Shown one piece after another: positions 1 through 5,762 of a DNA stretch of 7,471 nucleotides (positions within the stretch are counted from its first letter, which is position 1; the number at the start of each line of letters is the position of its first letter). The position numbers were made by a program, and so were the translations under genes. Origin of the DNA: Candidatus Scatomorpha stercorigallinarum (lineage in GTDB: Bacteria; Bacillota_A; Clostridia; Oscillospirales; Oscillospiraceae); contig DVOV01000216.1 in NCBI GenBank assembly GCA_018713375.1, positions 1 through 7,471 of the forward strand. The letters are read 5' to 3'. The notes beneath the pieces were generated by a model. The model did no database searches. It worked only from the letters and a program-made list of their open reading frames with translations, and was not told the origin of the DNA.

Positions 1-7
1 ACATTGT

Positions 8-42
8 AGGGGAGGTGGACGCCGAAGGCGGCCGGAGGGGTG
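8..42 (-). repeat. Intergenic hairpin repeat, copy 1 (inverted)
   Basis: Read on the minus strand this copy begins CACCCCTCCG (33–42) and ends CACCTCCCCT (8–17), the two constant blocks shared with the copies at 85 and 296. Between them is a short hairpin, CGCC (20–23) and GGCG (27–30) around a GAA loop. The second hairpin seen in the other copies would lie to the left of base 8, and little of it is inside the window. No coding potential is apparent here. Confidence 0.6.
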
Positions 43-84
43 CCGAAAGCCTGCGGTTCTTACCGAAGATGCGCAAACTTCAAG

Positions 85-138
85 CACCCCTCCGTCGCCT
101 GCTCCGCAGGCGCCACCTCCCCTGCACGGCAGGGGAGG
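85..138 (+). repeat. Intergenic hairpin repeat, copy 2
   Basis: The copy starts CACCCCTCCG (85–94). A perfect 7-bp hairpin follows (96–102 with 106–112, loop TCC), then CACCTCCCCT, then a perfect 10-bp hairpin (116–125 with 129–138, loop ACG). The bases that follow, with a CGCAAATTCAGCGG stretch around 150–165, resemble those after the copy at 296, so the true unit may extend to about 168. The loop and stem bases differ between copies but pairing is kept, which suggests a structured or REP/MITE-like element. Its function is unknown. Confidence 0.65.
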
Positions 139-181
139 CTTGGGGTTTTCCGCAAATTCAGCGGCGCGCAGCGCCTCTGCC

Positions 182-240
182 GCCGGACGCAGTCCGGCTC
201 CCCTTTTAAGGGGAGCTGTCAGCGAAGCTGACTGAGGGGT
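182..240 (-). repeat. Intergenic hairpin repeat, copy 3 (inverted variant)
   Basis: Read on the minus strand this copy starts ACCCCTCAGTC and has three adjacent perfect stem-loops: 218–223 with 227–232 (loop GAA), 197–205 with 208–216, and 182–188 with 192–198 (loop GCA). The last two share two bases (197–198), so they may not form at the same time. The first constant block diverges (CTCAG instead of CTCCG), but the order of constant block, variable hairpin, CTCCCCTT hairpin is kept. Repeats of this kind are common between genes in gut Clostridia, as far as I recall. I assign no function. Confidence 0.6.
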
Positions 241-295
241 CGTTGGCCAACAGGGCGTCTGGCCTGCGCGCTTACCTGCCGAGCGCTCGGCTGGC

Positions 296-345
296 CACCC
301 CTCCGGCCGCACTTTCGTGCGGCCACCTCCCCTTAAAAGGGGAGG
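296..345 (+). repeat. Intergenic hairpin repeat, copy 4
   Basis: The constant block CACCCCTCCG (296–305) runs into a perfect 8-bp hairpin (305–312 with 317–324, loop TTTC). CACCTCCCCT and a second hairpin (326–334 with 337–345) follow. The right flank, GGCTTTGCGCAAAT (about 351–364), matches the flank of copy 2 loosely. Apart from repeats and spacers, the whole 1–400 stretch shows no ORF with a plausible start or codon bias. Confidence 0.65.
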
Positions 346-404
346 CAAGTGGCTTTGCGCAAATACCCGCGGCCGTTGGCCGCCTCCAGGTGCAGCCCGG
401 GGCC

Positions 405-443
405 TTGCGCTTATTGGCAAACGATGCTACACTGTCGTAAAAG
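405..443 (+). promoter_or_regulatory. Possible sigma-A promoter for the macro-domain gene
   Basis: Two weak candidates overlap. One is TTGCGC (405–410), 17 bases, TACACT (428–433). The other is TTGGCA (414–419), 18 bases, TAAAAG (438–443). Each matches one hexamer only partly. The position, after the repeat cluster and 20–60 bases before the start codon, suits the head of the macro–rlu–rhomboid operon. Confidence 0.3.
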
Positions 444-463
444 ATATCAGGGAGGCTGCACAT

Positions 464-976
464 ATGACAGAACGCATCGGTATCGTACAGGGCGACATCA
501 CGCGCTCGAACGCGGACGCCATCGCCAACGCGGCCAACACCTCGCTGCTGGGCGGGGGCGGCGTGGACGGGGCCATACACCGCGCGGCGGGGCCGCGCCT
601 GCTTGAAGAGTGCCGCACGCTCGGCGGCTGCCAGACGGGCCGCGCCAAGATAACGAAGGGCTATGACCTGAAGGCCAGGTATGTACTGCACACCCCGGGC
701 CCCGTCTGGCACGGCGGCGGGCGCGGCGAGGCGGAGGCGCTCGCCTCCTGCTACACCTCCTGCCTGGAACTGGCGAGCCGGTACGGCTGCCGGACGGTGG
801 ACTTCCCCAGCATCTCCACCGGCGTCTACGGCTACCCGGTAGATAAGGCCGCGCGCGTGGCCCTGCGCGCCATCAGCGGCTATCTCGCCGCGCACCCGGA
901 GATCGAGCGCGTGCGCATGGTGTGCTTCGACCAGAGGACAAAAGCGGCCTATGAGGCCGCGCTCGCTGAGCTGTGA
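464..976 (+). CDS. Macro-domain protein, ADP-ribose-binding hydrolase (YmdB/MacroD type)
   Basis: This 170-residue protein is a single stand-alone macro domain. Visible family motifs are GDIT (10–13), [18 protein letters not shown] (22–39) and the phosphate loop ISTGVYGYP (117–125). Asn25 and Asp35 sit where MacroD/YmdB enzymes carry their key residues, so the likely activity is removal of acetyl from O-acetyl-ADP-ribose or of ADP-ribose from proteins. The substrate in this organism is not known, and the enzyme should be cytosolic. The ATG at 464 is chosen because GGGAGG (450–455) lies 8 bases before it; the open frame continues upstream only into repeat sequence. The stop overlaps the next start by four bases (GTGA), implying translational coupling with the pseudouridine synthase. 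Confidence 0.93.
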   Translation: MTERIGIVQGDITRSNADAIANAANTSLLGGGGVDGAIHRAAGPRLLEECRTLGGCQTGRAKITKGYDLKARYVLHTPGPVWHGGGRGEAEALASCYTSCLELASRYGCRTVDFPSISTGVYGYPVDKAARVALRAISGYLAAHPEIERVRMVCFDQRTKAAYEAALAEL

Positions 977-1863
977 GCGCGCGCACGCTGGGCCTGACCG
1001 TCTCCCCCGAACAGGACGGCCGGCGCGTCCGCAGCCTTTTGCAGGGCCCGCTGGGGCTCTCCGCCGGGCTGGTGACGCGCCTGAAGCAGCGCCCCGGGGC
1101 CGTGCGCCTGAACGGGCAGGCCGTGCGGACGCTCGACGTGGCGCACGCCGGCGACCGCCTGGAGGTGGACGTTGGCGACACGCGGGAGGGCGTTTTCGTC
1201 CCCGGCGGCCCCGCACTGGACATTCTCTATGAGGACGAGGACCTGCTGATCATAAACAAGCCCGCCGGCATCGCCGTACACGGCCGCTCCGAGCGCGGCG
1301 AGCCGACGATTGGCGCCGCCGTGGCCCGCTACCTGGGCTCTGCCGCGCCCTTCCACCCCGTCAACCGCCTTGACCGCGGCACCACGGGCGCCATGTGCGC
1401 GGCCAAGAACGGCTATATGCACGACCGCCTGCGGAAGATACTGCACACGGACGCCTTCCGCCGCGAATACCTGGCCGTTGCCTGCGGCGAGATGCCGGAG
1501 CGCGCGGGCGTCATCGATCTGCCCATCGCCCGCGTGCCGGGCGAAAAGCGCTTCCACACCGCGCCGGAGGGCCTCGCGAGCGTCACGCGCTATGAGGTGC
1601 TCGGCAGCGCCGGCGGCCTTTCCCTGCTGCGCCTGCGGCCGGAGACCGGGCGCACGCACCAGATCCGCGTCCACCTCGCCGCGCTCGGCTGCCCCATCGC
1701 CGGCGACCGGCTCTACGGCGGCGGCGCGCTGGCGGCGCGGCCGCTGCTGCACTCGGCGGCGCTCTATCTCGTCCACCCGCTCACGGGCGCGGCCGTTTCC
1801 GTCGCCGCGCCCATGCCGGAGGACATGCAGGAGGTGCTGCGCGCGCATGAGATTGTCCTATAA
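973..1863 (+). CDS. RluA-family RNA pseudouridine synthase
   Basis: This 296-residue protein has an S4-like N-terminal part (about 1–70, including AVRLNGQAV and GDRLEVDV) and a catalytic RluA domain (about 80–290). The catalytic aspartate is Asp134 in [10 protein letters not shown]. The family more often has His before the RLDR; Asn131 is a variant also seen in Firmicutes. Other marks are [11 protein letters not shown] (93–103) and [13 protein letters not shown]. It should convert uridines in rRNA (or tRNA) to pseudouridine, but the target site cannot be assigned to RluC-, RluD- or YlyB-type from sequence reading. The GTG start at 973 overlaps the macro-domain stop. The 3' end overlaps the rhomboid gene by 17 bases, so the three genes are almost certainly one transcript. 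Confidence 0.93.
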   Translation: MSARTLGLTVSPEQDGRRVRSLLQGPLGLSAGLVTRLKQRPGAVRLNGQAVRTLDVAHAGDRLEVDVGDTREGVFVPGGPALDILYEDEDLLIINKPAGIAVHGRSERGEPTIGAAVARYLGSAAPFHPVNRLDRGTTGAMCAAKNGYMHDRLRKILHTDAFRREYLAVACGEMPERAGVIDLPIARVPGEKRFHTAPEGLASVTRYEVLGSAGGLSLLRLRPETGRTHQIRVHLAALGCPIAGDRLYGGGALAARPLLHSAALYLVHPLTGAAVSVAAPMPEDMQEVLRAHEIVL

Positions 1864-2401
1864 CTCCCCCGTCATCCTCAGCTTCGCCCTGCTCAGCCTG
1901 GGCGCGCTGGTGCTCGGCGAGCTGACGGGCGGCGAGACCACCTGGGCCCTCTTCACCACCTACCCCGCCCCGCTCACGGACCCGCTGACCTATGTGCGCC
2001 TCTTCGGCCACGTGCTGGGGCACGCGGACTGGCAGCACTACATCGGCAACATGCTGATGCTGCTGGTCATCGGCCCGCCGATGGAGGAGCGCTACGGCGG
2101 CGGGGCGCTGGCCCTCTCCATCGCCGCCACCGCGCTCGTCTCCGCCCTCGCGCAGTGGCTGCTGTTCCCTGATACGGCCCTGCTGGGCGCGTCCGGCATC
2201 GTGTTCATGCTCATCGTCATGGCCTCCCTCTCCGGGATGCGCCGCGGCGAGCTGCCGCTGACGCTGCTGCTGGTGCTCGTGCTCTACCTGGGCCAGGAGG
2301 TGCTCGCCGGGCTGTTCACGCGCGACAACATCTCCCAGCTGACGCACATCATCGGCGGGCTGATGGGCGCCGTGCTCGGCTTCGCCCTGCGCCGGGCCTG
2401 A
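1847..2401 (+). CDS. Rhomboid family intramembrane serine protease
   Basis: This 184-residue integral membrane protein has about six hydrophobic segments, the minimal rhomboid core without extra domains. The catalytic dyad is visible: Ser116 in GASG (114–117) and His167 in THIIGGLMG. The HxxxN motif of the oxyanion region is His64–Asn68. The predicted activity is cleavage of transmembrane substrates within the bilayer; the substrates are unknown. ATG 1847 is preferred because AGGAGG (1829–1834) lies 12 bases upstream and the protein then starts just before the first membrane segment. The same frame stays open far upstream, but that part is a shadow of the pseudouridine synthase. It is last in the macro–rlu–rhomboid operon. 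Its stop is followed after one base by the stop of the opposing gene, with no terminator between them. Confidence 0.9.
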   Translation: MRLSYNSPVILSFALLSLGALVLGELTGGETTWALFTTYPAPLTDPLTYVRLFGHVLGHADWQHYIGNMLMLLVIGPPMEERYGGGALALSIAATALVSALAQWLLFPDTALLGASGIVFMLIVMASLSGMRRGELPLTLLLVLVLYLGQEVLAGLFTRDNISQLTHIIGGLMGAVLGFALRRA

Positions 2402-2402
2402 C

Positions 2403-2960
2403 TCAGCCCAGCGCCAGCCGCCCTTCGCCGTCGGGCGTGAAGTATATCACCGGCGCGGCGGCGAAAACGGCCTCCGCCAGGGCCGCGGCGTCCTCCAGCG
2501 CCCCCTCCGGCACGCAGACGGGCGCGAGCTCTATCTCCCCCGCCACATGCGCGCTCACCGCCTCGCGCGAGACGCGCGAGGCCATCAGGGCGTCCATCGC
2601 CTCGCCGAAGGCGGAGCTGTCGCCCGTCACGCCCAGTTCCTCGCCGGAGAGCGTCACCAGCCAGCCGCCCTCCACCCCCTCGCAGCGCGCGAGCAGCTCC
2701 CGCGCCAGCGCCGCGGCCGGGCCATCGCCGGCATTGAAGGCCGGCCGGGCGCGCAGCTCCAGCTCCGGGGCCGAGCTCTCGCCGCGGGCCACTTCCGCCG
2801 CTGCGGCGGAGGCCGCGCGCAGCGCGCTCCCCACCTGCGCGCGCGTCCATCGCCCGGGCAGTTCCTCGCCCCCGGCGCTCACCGTGTACTCCCAGCGCAG
2901 GTTGGCAAAAATGAACAGCAGCAGCGCCGCGGCGGCCGCCGCGGCTTTTTTCAGCTTCAA
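2403..2960 (-). CDS. Membrane-anchored protein of unknown function, resembling the N-terminal region of clostridial M23/LysM peptidases
   Basis: This gives about 185 residues: a short Lys-rich start, one hydrophobic segment (about 5–20, Ala/Leu/Phe rich) acting as signal anchor, then an extracellular Ala/Glu-rich domain. The outer part looks like two repeats, one near YTVSAGGEELPG and one near GWLVTLSGEELG, each followed by a helix. That pattern recalls the region before LysM and M23 domains in clostridial cell-wall peptidases, but no catalytic domain follows. This is inference from pattern, not a firm family assignment. The start is read as TTG at 2960, because a full Shine-Dalgarno (GGGAGGTGAT on the minus strand, core 2969–2974) lies 8 bases before it. 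The ATG at 2966 sits only 2 bases after that core and the ATG at 2990 precedes it. An annotation pipeline may pick 2966. Confidence 0.7.
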   Translation of the reverse strand: MKLKKAAAAAAALLLFIFANLRWEYTVSAGGEELPGRWTRAQVGSALRAASAAAAEVARGESSAPELELRARPAFNAGDGPAAALARELLARCEGVEGGWLVTLSGEELGVTGDSSAFGEAMDALMASRVSREAVSAHVAGEIELAPVCVPEGALEDAAALAEAVFAAAPVIYFTPDGEGRLALG

Positions 2961-2978
2961 AGCCATCACCTCCCAGTT

Positions 2979-3006
2979 AACATAACACATTGGCGCCCGG
3001 CGTCAA
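2979..3006 (-). promoter_or_regulatory. Possible extended -10 sigma-A promoter for the minus-strand gene
   Basis: On the minus strand TTGACG (3006–3001) is followed by 16 bases and TATGTT (2984–2979), with an extended TGT just before the -10. A transcript starting about 7 bases downstream would begin inside the Shine-Dalgarno (2974–2969). Either the true start point is further upstream or this match is fortuitous. Confidence 0.3.
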
Positions 3007-3057
3007 GGCCTTCGGCAAAACTTGCCAGGAAAAGCCTGCTTTCTCCCGCCGCGCGGG

Positions 3058-3065
3058 CATATCAT
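3058..3065 (+). promoter_or_regulatory. Possible sigma-E-like -10 element upstream of yabP
   Basis: CATATCAT at 3058–3065 resembles the -10 of mother-cell sigma-E promoters (CATACAnT), and yabP is sigma-E-dependent in Bacillus subtilis. The region 13–15 bases upstream (around 3038–3044) has no convincing ATA-type -35. The call rests mainly on the position, 22 bases before the yabP start, and on known regulation of the family. Confidence 0.22.
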
Positions 3066-3087
3066 GTGGACAGGAAGGGGTGAGGAC

Positions 3088-3369
3088 ATGGCTTACGAGG
3101 ACTCTGCGCGGCCCATGGCGCACAGCCTGACGCTGGATGAGCGCGCGAAGCTCACCGTCACCGGCGTGGAGGAGGTGGAGAGCTTCGACGAGGAGCGCAT
3201 CGAGCTGCGGACGGTGAAGGGGAGGCTCACCATCAGCGGCGAGGGGCTGCACATCGGCCGGCTGAGCCTGGAGACAGGCGAGCTGAGCGCGGAGGGCGCG
3301 CTCAGCGGGCTGCAATATGAGGACGCCCCGCCGGGCCAGGGCGGCTTCTGGGCGCGGCTCTTTGGCTGA
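3088..3369 (+). CDS. yabP: Sporulation protein YabP
   Basis: This 93-residue protein matches the YabP/YqfC family along its whole length. It has HSLTLDERAKLTVTGVEEV (12–30) near the start, a central LTISGEGLHIGRLSLETG stretch (48–65), and a short tail ending FWARLFG. YabP is made in the mother cell during sporulation and is implicated in spore-coat or cortex assembly, with no known enzymatic activity. ATG 3088 is chosen because the homologous part begins right after it and AAGGGGTGA precedes it. The frame is open 22 codons further upstream without family similarity. It is the first plus-strand gene of the block here, divergent from the minus-strand gene at 2960. The S4-domain and HU genes that usually lie upstream are not in the window. 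The yabQ start follows four bases after the stop. Confidence 0.95.
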   Translation: MAYEDSARPMAHSLTLDERAKLTVTGVEEVESFDEERIELRTVKGRLTISGEGLHIGRLSLETGELSAEGALSGLQYEDAPPGQGGFWARLFG

Positions 3370-3373
3370 GCAG

Positions 3374-3997
3374 ATGCTGCTGCCGATACCGCAGCAGGCC
3401 GCCCAGGCGGCGGCAGCCCTCGCGCTGGGCGCGCTGCTCGCCGCGCTCTACGACTTCTTCAAGGCGTTCCGCCTGCGGGCGCGGCGCGGCTGCCTCACGG
3501 CGGCGGCGGACACGCTCTTTTCCGCCGCGCTGCTCGCCTCCCTCTTCGCCTTCGCCCAGGGCCCCGGCGAGGGGCGGCTGAGGCTGTTCATGCTGGCCGC
3601 GGCGGCGCTCGGCTGGGCCCTCTGGCGCTGCACGCTCTCCCGCGGGGCCCTGCGGGGCTTCTCCGCGCTGGCGGAGGCCGCCGCGCGCGCGGCGAGGCCG
3701 CTGAAAAATTTCCATCCCCTCAAAAAAATTGCAAAAAATATCTTTTCAAATTGCCGATATGGGTTTACAATATGGAAAAACCGCCGCCGGCGCTCAGGCT
3801 CCGGCAGGACTGTCAACGGAGGGCAGGATGAAACTAAGCAGGTCTGGGATTATCGCTCTGCTGATTGCCGCCGCCCTCTCGCTGTACGCCCTCGCCGGCA
3901 TAGCGGCGACGGAGTCCGCCGCCGCGGAGTACGGCCAGCGCCTGGAGGAACTCAGCCGCCGGGCCGGGGAGCTGGAGCGGGAGAACGCCGGCCTTGA
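3374..3997 (+). CDS. yabQ: Spore cortex biosynthesis protein YabQ (3' end doubtful)
   Basis: The N-terminal 90 residues fit YabQ: a first membrane segment (about 9–25), the conserved YDFFKAFR (26–33), and two further membrane segments (about 46–61 and 69–86). YabQ is a membrane protein needed for spore cortex formation. It follows yabP as in other spore formers. The frame does not stop before divIC: it passes through an AT-rich, Lys-rich stretch (3701–3780) and runs about 170 bases into divIC, stopping at 3997. Codons after 3828 look out-of-frame, with low GC at third positions, so the last 50 or so residues are unlikely to be functional. In the minus-one frame a TGA at 3829–3831 would overlap the divIC ATG, suggesting a one-base slip or assembly error. 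The start is ATG 3374; TTG 3362 is an alternative. Neither has a strong ribosome binding site. Confidence 0.75.
   Translation: MLLPIPQQAAQAAAALALGALLAALYDFFKAFRLRARRGCLTAAADTLFSAALLASLFAFAQGPGEGRLRLFMLAAAALGWALWRCTLSRGALRGFSALAEAAARAARPLKNFHPLKKIAKNIFSNCRYGFTIWKNRRRRSGSGRTVNGGQDETKQVWDYRSADCRRPLAVRPRRHSGDGVRRRGVRPAPGGTQPPGRGAGAGERRP
3743..3771 (+). promoter_or_regulatory. Possible sigma-A promoter for divIC–yabR, inside the 3' part of yabQ
   Basis: TTTTCA (3743–3748), 17 bases, then TACAAT (3766–3771), a 5/6 match to the -10 consensus. It lies in the only strongly AT-rich island of this block, about 50 bases before the divIC ribosome binding site. divIC is needed in vegetative cells while yabP and yabQ are sporulation genes, so a separate promoter here would make sense. 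AT-richness may instead reflect Lys/Asn/Phe codons of yabQ. Confidence 0.4.
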
Positions 3998-4124
3998 GCG
4001 TTCGCTCGCCCTCTCCGACGAGCGCGGCGCGCTCGAGCGCGCGGCCCGGGAGCTCGGCCTCGTCTATCCCGGCGAGACCGTGTTCGTGTTCGCGGGCGGA
4101 CGGGACAATCAAACAGGGGGATAG
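3828..4124 (+). CDS. divIC: Septum formation initiator DivIC/FtsB-type cell division protein
   Basis: This 98-residue bitopic membrane protein has a short cytoplasmic start (1–6), one membrane segment (about 7–27), a coiled coil (about 32–66, regular Leu/Glu/Arg heptads) and a C-terminal motif ARELGLVYPGE (73–83) typical of DivIC/FtsB. It should act at the division site in complex with FtsL and DivIB. ATG 3828 follows GGAGGG (3818–3823) by four bases. The frame is open further upstream, but that part lies in the yabQ tail. Gene order yabP–yabQ–divIC–yabR is that of B. subtilis. DivIC and FtsB cannot be told apart by sequence alone; the name is chosen from context. Confidence 0.92.
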   Translation: MKLSRSGIIALLIAAALSLYALAGIAATESAAAEYGQRLEELSRRAGELERENAGLERSLALSDERGALERAARELGLVYPGETVFVFAGGRDNQTGG

Positions 4125-4134
4125 AGAGCCAAAA

Positions 4135-4590
4135 ATGCAGCTTCAGGTGGGAATGGTAGTCGAGGGGAAGGTCACGGGCATCACCAAGTTCGGGGCCTTT
4201 GTCACCATGCCGGATGGCAAAAGTGGGCTGGTCCACATATCCGAGATCGCAAATACCTTCGTCAACGACGTGCACGACTATGTGCAGGAGGGGCAGACGG
4301 TGAAGGTCCGCGTCCTCAGCATCGCGGACGACGGGAAGATCAACCTCTCCATCAAAAAGGCCGAGGAGCCCGCTCCCGGGACGAGGCCGGAGCGCCGCGC
4401 GCCGCGCGCGCCCTCCGCAGCGCCCAGGCAGCACATGGGCGGCGGCCGCCAGGGCGTTCCGCCCGCCAACGGCCCCTCGGGCGACCAGAGCTTCGAGGAT
4501 AAGCTGAAGCATTTCATGCAGGAATCGGACAGCCGCATGGCGGACAACAAGATGTATTCCGATCACCGCACCTCCCGCAGGAGGAAATAA
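4135..4590 (+). CDS. yabR: S1-domain RNA-binding protein, YabR type
   Basis: This 151-residue protein has one S1 RNA-binding domain at 3–75: VGMVVEGKVTGITKFGAFV, then GLVHISEI (31–38) and a final INLSIKK (69–75). A Pro/Arg/Ala-rich linker follows. The tail contains FEDKLKHFMQES, a helix conserved at the C-terminus of clostridial YabR proteins as I remember them. The protein probably binds RNA or ribosomes; its precise role is not established. ATG 4135 is placed at the start of the S1 homology. The ribosome binding site is weak (AGAGAG; a G-run lies 14 bases off), which, with the 10-base gap from divIC, suggests coupling. The open frame back to 3994 is a shadow of divIC. A strong terminator follows the stop. 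Confidence 0.93.
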   Translation: MQLQVGMVVEGKVTGITKFGAFVTMPDGKSGLVHISEIANTFVNDVHDYVQEGQTVKVRVLSIADDGKINLSIKKAEEPAPGTRPERRAPRAPSAAPRQHMGGGRQGVPPANGPSGDQSFEDKLKHFMQESDSRMADNKMYSDHRTSRRRK

Positions 4591-4604
4591 GCGCCGCATC
4601 AGCG

Positions 4605-4663
4605 CGCAAAGCCGCAGCGTCCGGCAACATCAGCGCCGGAGGCCGCGGCTTTGCGGCGTTTTT
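4605..4663 (+). terminator. Intrinsic terminator after yabR
   Basis: A perfect 11-bp stem (4605–4615 with 4645–4655), an inner stem CCGGC/GCCGG (4621–4625 with 4635–4639) and a run of five T (4659–4663). It ends the yabP–yabR transcript. No clear promoter lies in the 35 bases between it and thiN, so some read-through may supply the next genes. Confidence 0.85.
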
Positions 4664-4697
4664 GGCCCCAACACACGCATATTCGGAGGTTTTTCCC

Positions 4698-5351
4698 GTG
4701 AACGACTGCTACATCGTCTGCGCCGCGGACATGGCCCCGGCGCGCTTCACGCCCGGGGAGGGCGACTATATCATCGCCGCGGACGCCGGCTGCCGGCACC
4801 TTGAGCGGCTCGGCGCGCGGCCCGACCTCATCGTCGGCGACTTTGACTCGCTGGGCCGCATCCCCAGCTTCCCCAACGTGGAGGTCTGCCCCGTGGAGAA
4901 GGACGACACGGACTCGATGATCGCCCTGCGGCACGCCGTCACGCTCGGCTGCCGGCGCATACTGCTCTTCGGCGCGCTCGGCGGGCGGCGGCTGGACCAC
5001 ACGCTGGCCAATATCCAGGCCCTGGCCTGGGCCCGCGCGCAGGGCGCGGAGTGCTTCATCATCGGCGAGGGCTGCGCCCTCACCGCCATCGCGGACGGGG
5101 ACGCGCTGCGCTTCGACGATCGCTACCGCGGCGACTTTTCCGCCTTCTGCCACGGGCCGGACGCCGCCGGCGTCAGCGAGCGCGGGCTCTATTACCGCCT
5201 GGATCGGGCCGTCCTGACGGCCGCCTTCCCCCTCGGCGTCAGCAACAGCTTCACCGGCGAGGCGGCGGAGATCTCCGTCGAGAGCGGCACGCTCATCGTC
5301 TACTGGCAGGACGACCCCGCCCTCCCCCTGCCGGAGCGTGGGAAAATATGA
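4698..5351 (+). CDS. thiN: Thiamine pyrophosphokinase
   Basis: This 217-residue protein converts thiamine plus ATP to thiamine pyrophosphate, the last step of thiamine salvage, in the cytosol. Family motifs are all present: ADAG (28–31), PDLIVGDFDSLG (42–53), EKDDTDSM (67–74), GALGGRRLDHTLANI (92–106) and the C-terminal FPLGVSNSFTG followed by a Ser/Gly-rich strand. GTG 4698 is chosen because GGAGG (4685–4689) precedes it by 8 bases and the family homology starts at its third residue. The frame extends back only into the terminator. No THI-box riboswitch can fit in the short leader. In many Firmicutes thiN follows rsgA and rpe; here it stands after yabR, and the broken deaminase gene starts 16 bases after its stop. 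Confidence 0.95.
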   Translation: MNDCYIVCAADMAPARFTPGEGDYIIAADAGCRHLERLGARPDLIVGDFDSLGRIPSFPNVEVCPVEKDDTDSMIALRHAVTLGCRRILLFGALGGRRLDHTLANIQALAWARAQGAECFIIGEGCALTAIADGDALRFDDRYRGDFSAFCHGPDAAGVSERGLYYRLDRAVLTAAFPLGVSNSFTGEAAEISVESGTLIVYWQDDPALPLPERGKI

Positions 5352-5367
5352 AAGCGAGGCTTCATTT

Positions 5368-5762
5368 ATGACTGAGCTGAACGAAAAAGATCTGGAGCTG
5401 ATAGGCGCCGCGCGCCGGGCCATCACCGCCAACTACGACGGCGAGCGCTATATGCACACGGTGGGCGCCGCCGTGCGCGCAGCCGGCGGGAAGATATACG
5501 TGGGCATCGACGTCTACTCCATCCATGGCGCCTGCGCCGAGCTCGTCGCCCTGGGCGCGGCGATGACCGCCGGCGAGCGCGAGTTCACGCACATCGTGGC
5601 CGTCCGCGGCCCGGAGGGCGCGGAGCTGCTGCCCCCTGCGGCAACTGCCGCCAGCTGCTCAGCGACTACGCCCCCGGCTGCCAGGTCATCGTCCCCACCC
5701 CCGCCGGCCCCCGCAAGGTGCCCGCCAAAGAGCTGCTGCCCTTCGCGTATGAGGTGGAGTGA
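5368..5762 (+). pseudogene. Cytidine deaminase-like gene with a one-base frameshift
   Basis: The reading starts at ATG 5368 (GAGG 8 bases upstream) and shows a deaminase N-terminus, with the first zinc site Cys56-Ala-Glu58 in SIHGACAEL. After Pro90, at a run of five C (5632–5636), the frame breaks. One extra C would restore PPCGNCRQLLSDYAPG, giving the other two zinc ligands (Cys91, Cys94), and a 131-residue protein ending at TGA 5760–5762, the usual family length. The tail would read VPAKELLPFAYEVE. Unrepaired, the frame runs to 5964 with a Pro/Arg-rich nonsense tail and lacks the second zinc motif. The family hydrolyses cytidine or related nucleosides (cytidine/blasticidin-S deaminase group). 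Nearly perfect homology after the break suggests either a very recent mutation or a sequencing error. Confidence 0.88.

Noticed and set aside
1..350. CRISPR array
   Set aside because: Repeats vary in sequence, alternate in orientation and are not separated by regular spacers. They are hairpin repeats, not direct repeats.
272..1216. Long minus-strand ORF (314 codons) opposite the macro-domain gene
   Set aside because: Composition is Arg/Ala/Gly-rich with no motif. It is a GC-rich antisense shadow of the macro-domain and pseudouridine synthase genes.
949..1848. Minus-strand ORF of 299 codons opposite the pseudouridine synthase
   Set aside because: The plus strand has complete RluA motifs including the catalytic Asp. 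The antisense frame is low in hydrophobic pattern and has no recognisable domain.
2437..2985. Plus-strand ORF of 182 codons opposite the membrane-anchored protein gene
   Set aside because: It is Ser/Ala-rich without a signal. The minus strand has a signal anchor and a full Shine-Dalgarno in the right place.
4591..4697. tRNA genes after yabR, as in B. subtilis, or a THI-box riboswitch before thiN
   Set aside because: The interval holds a terminator hairpin and 35 bases of leader. No tRNA cloverleaf or conserved TPP-aptamer sequence is visible and the space is too short.
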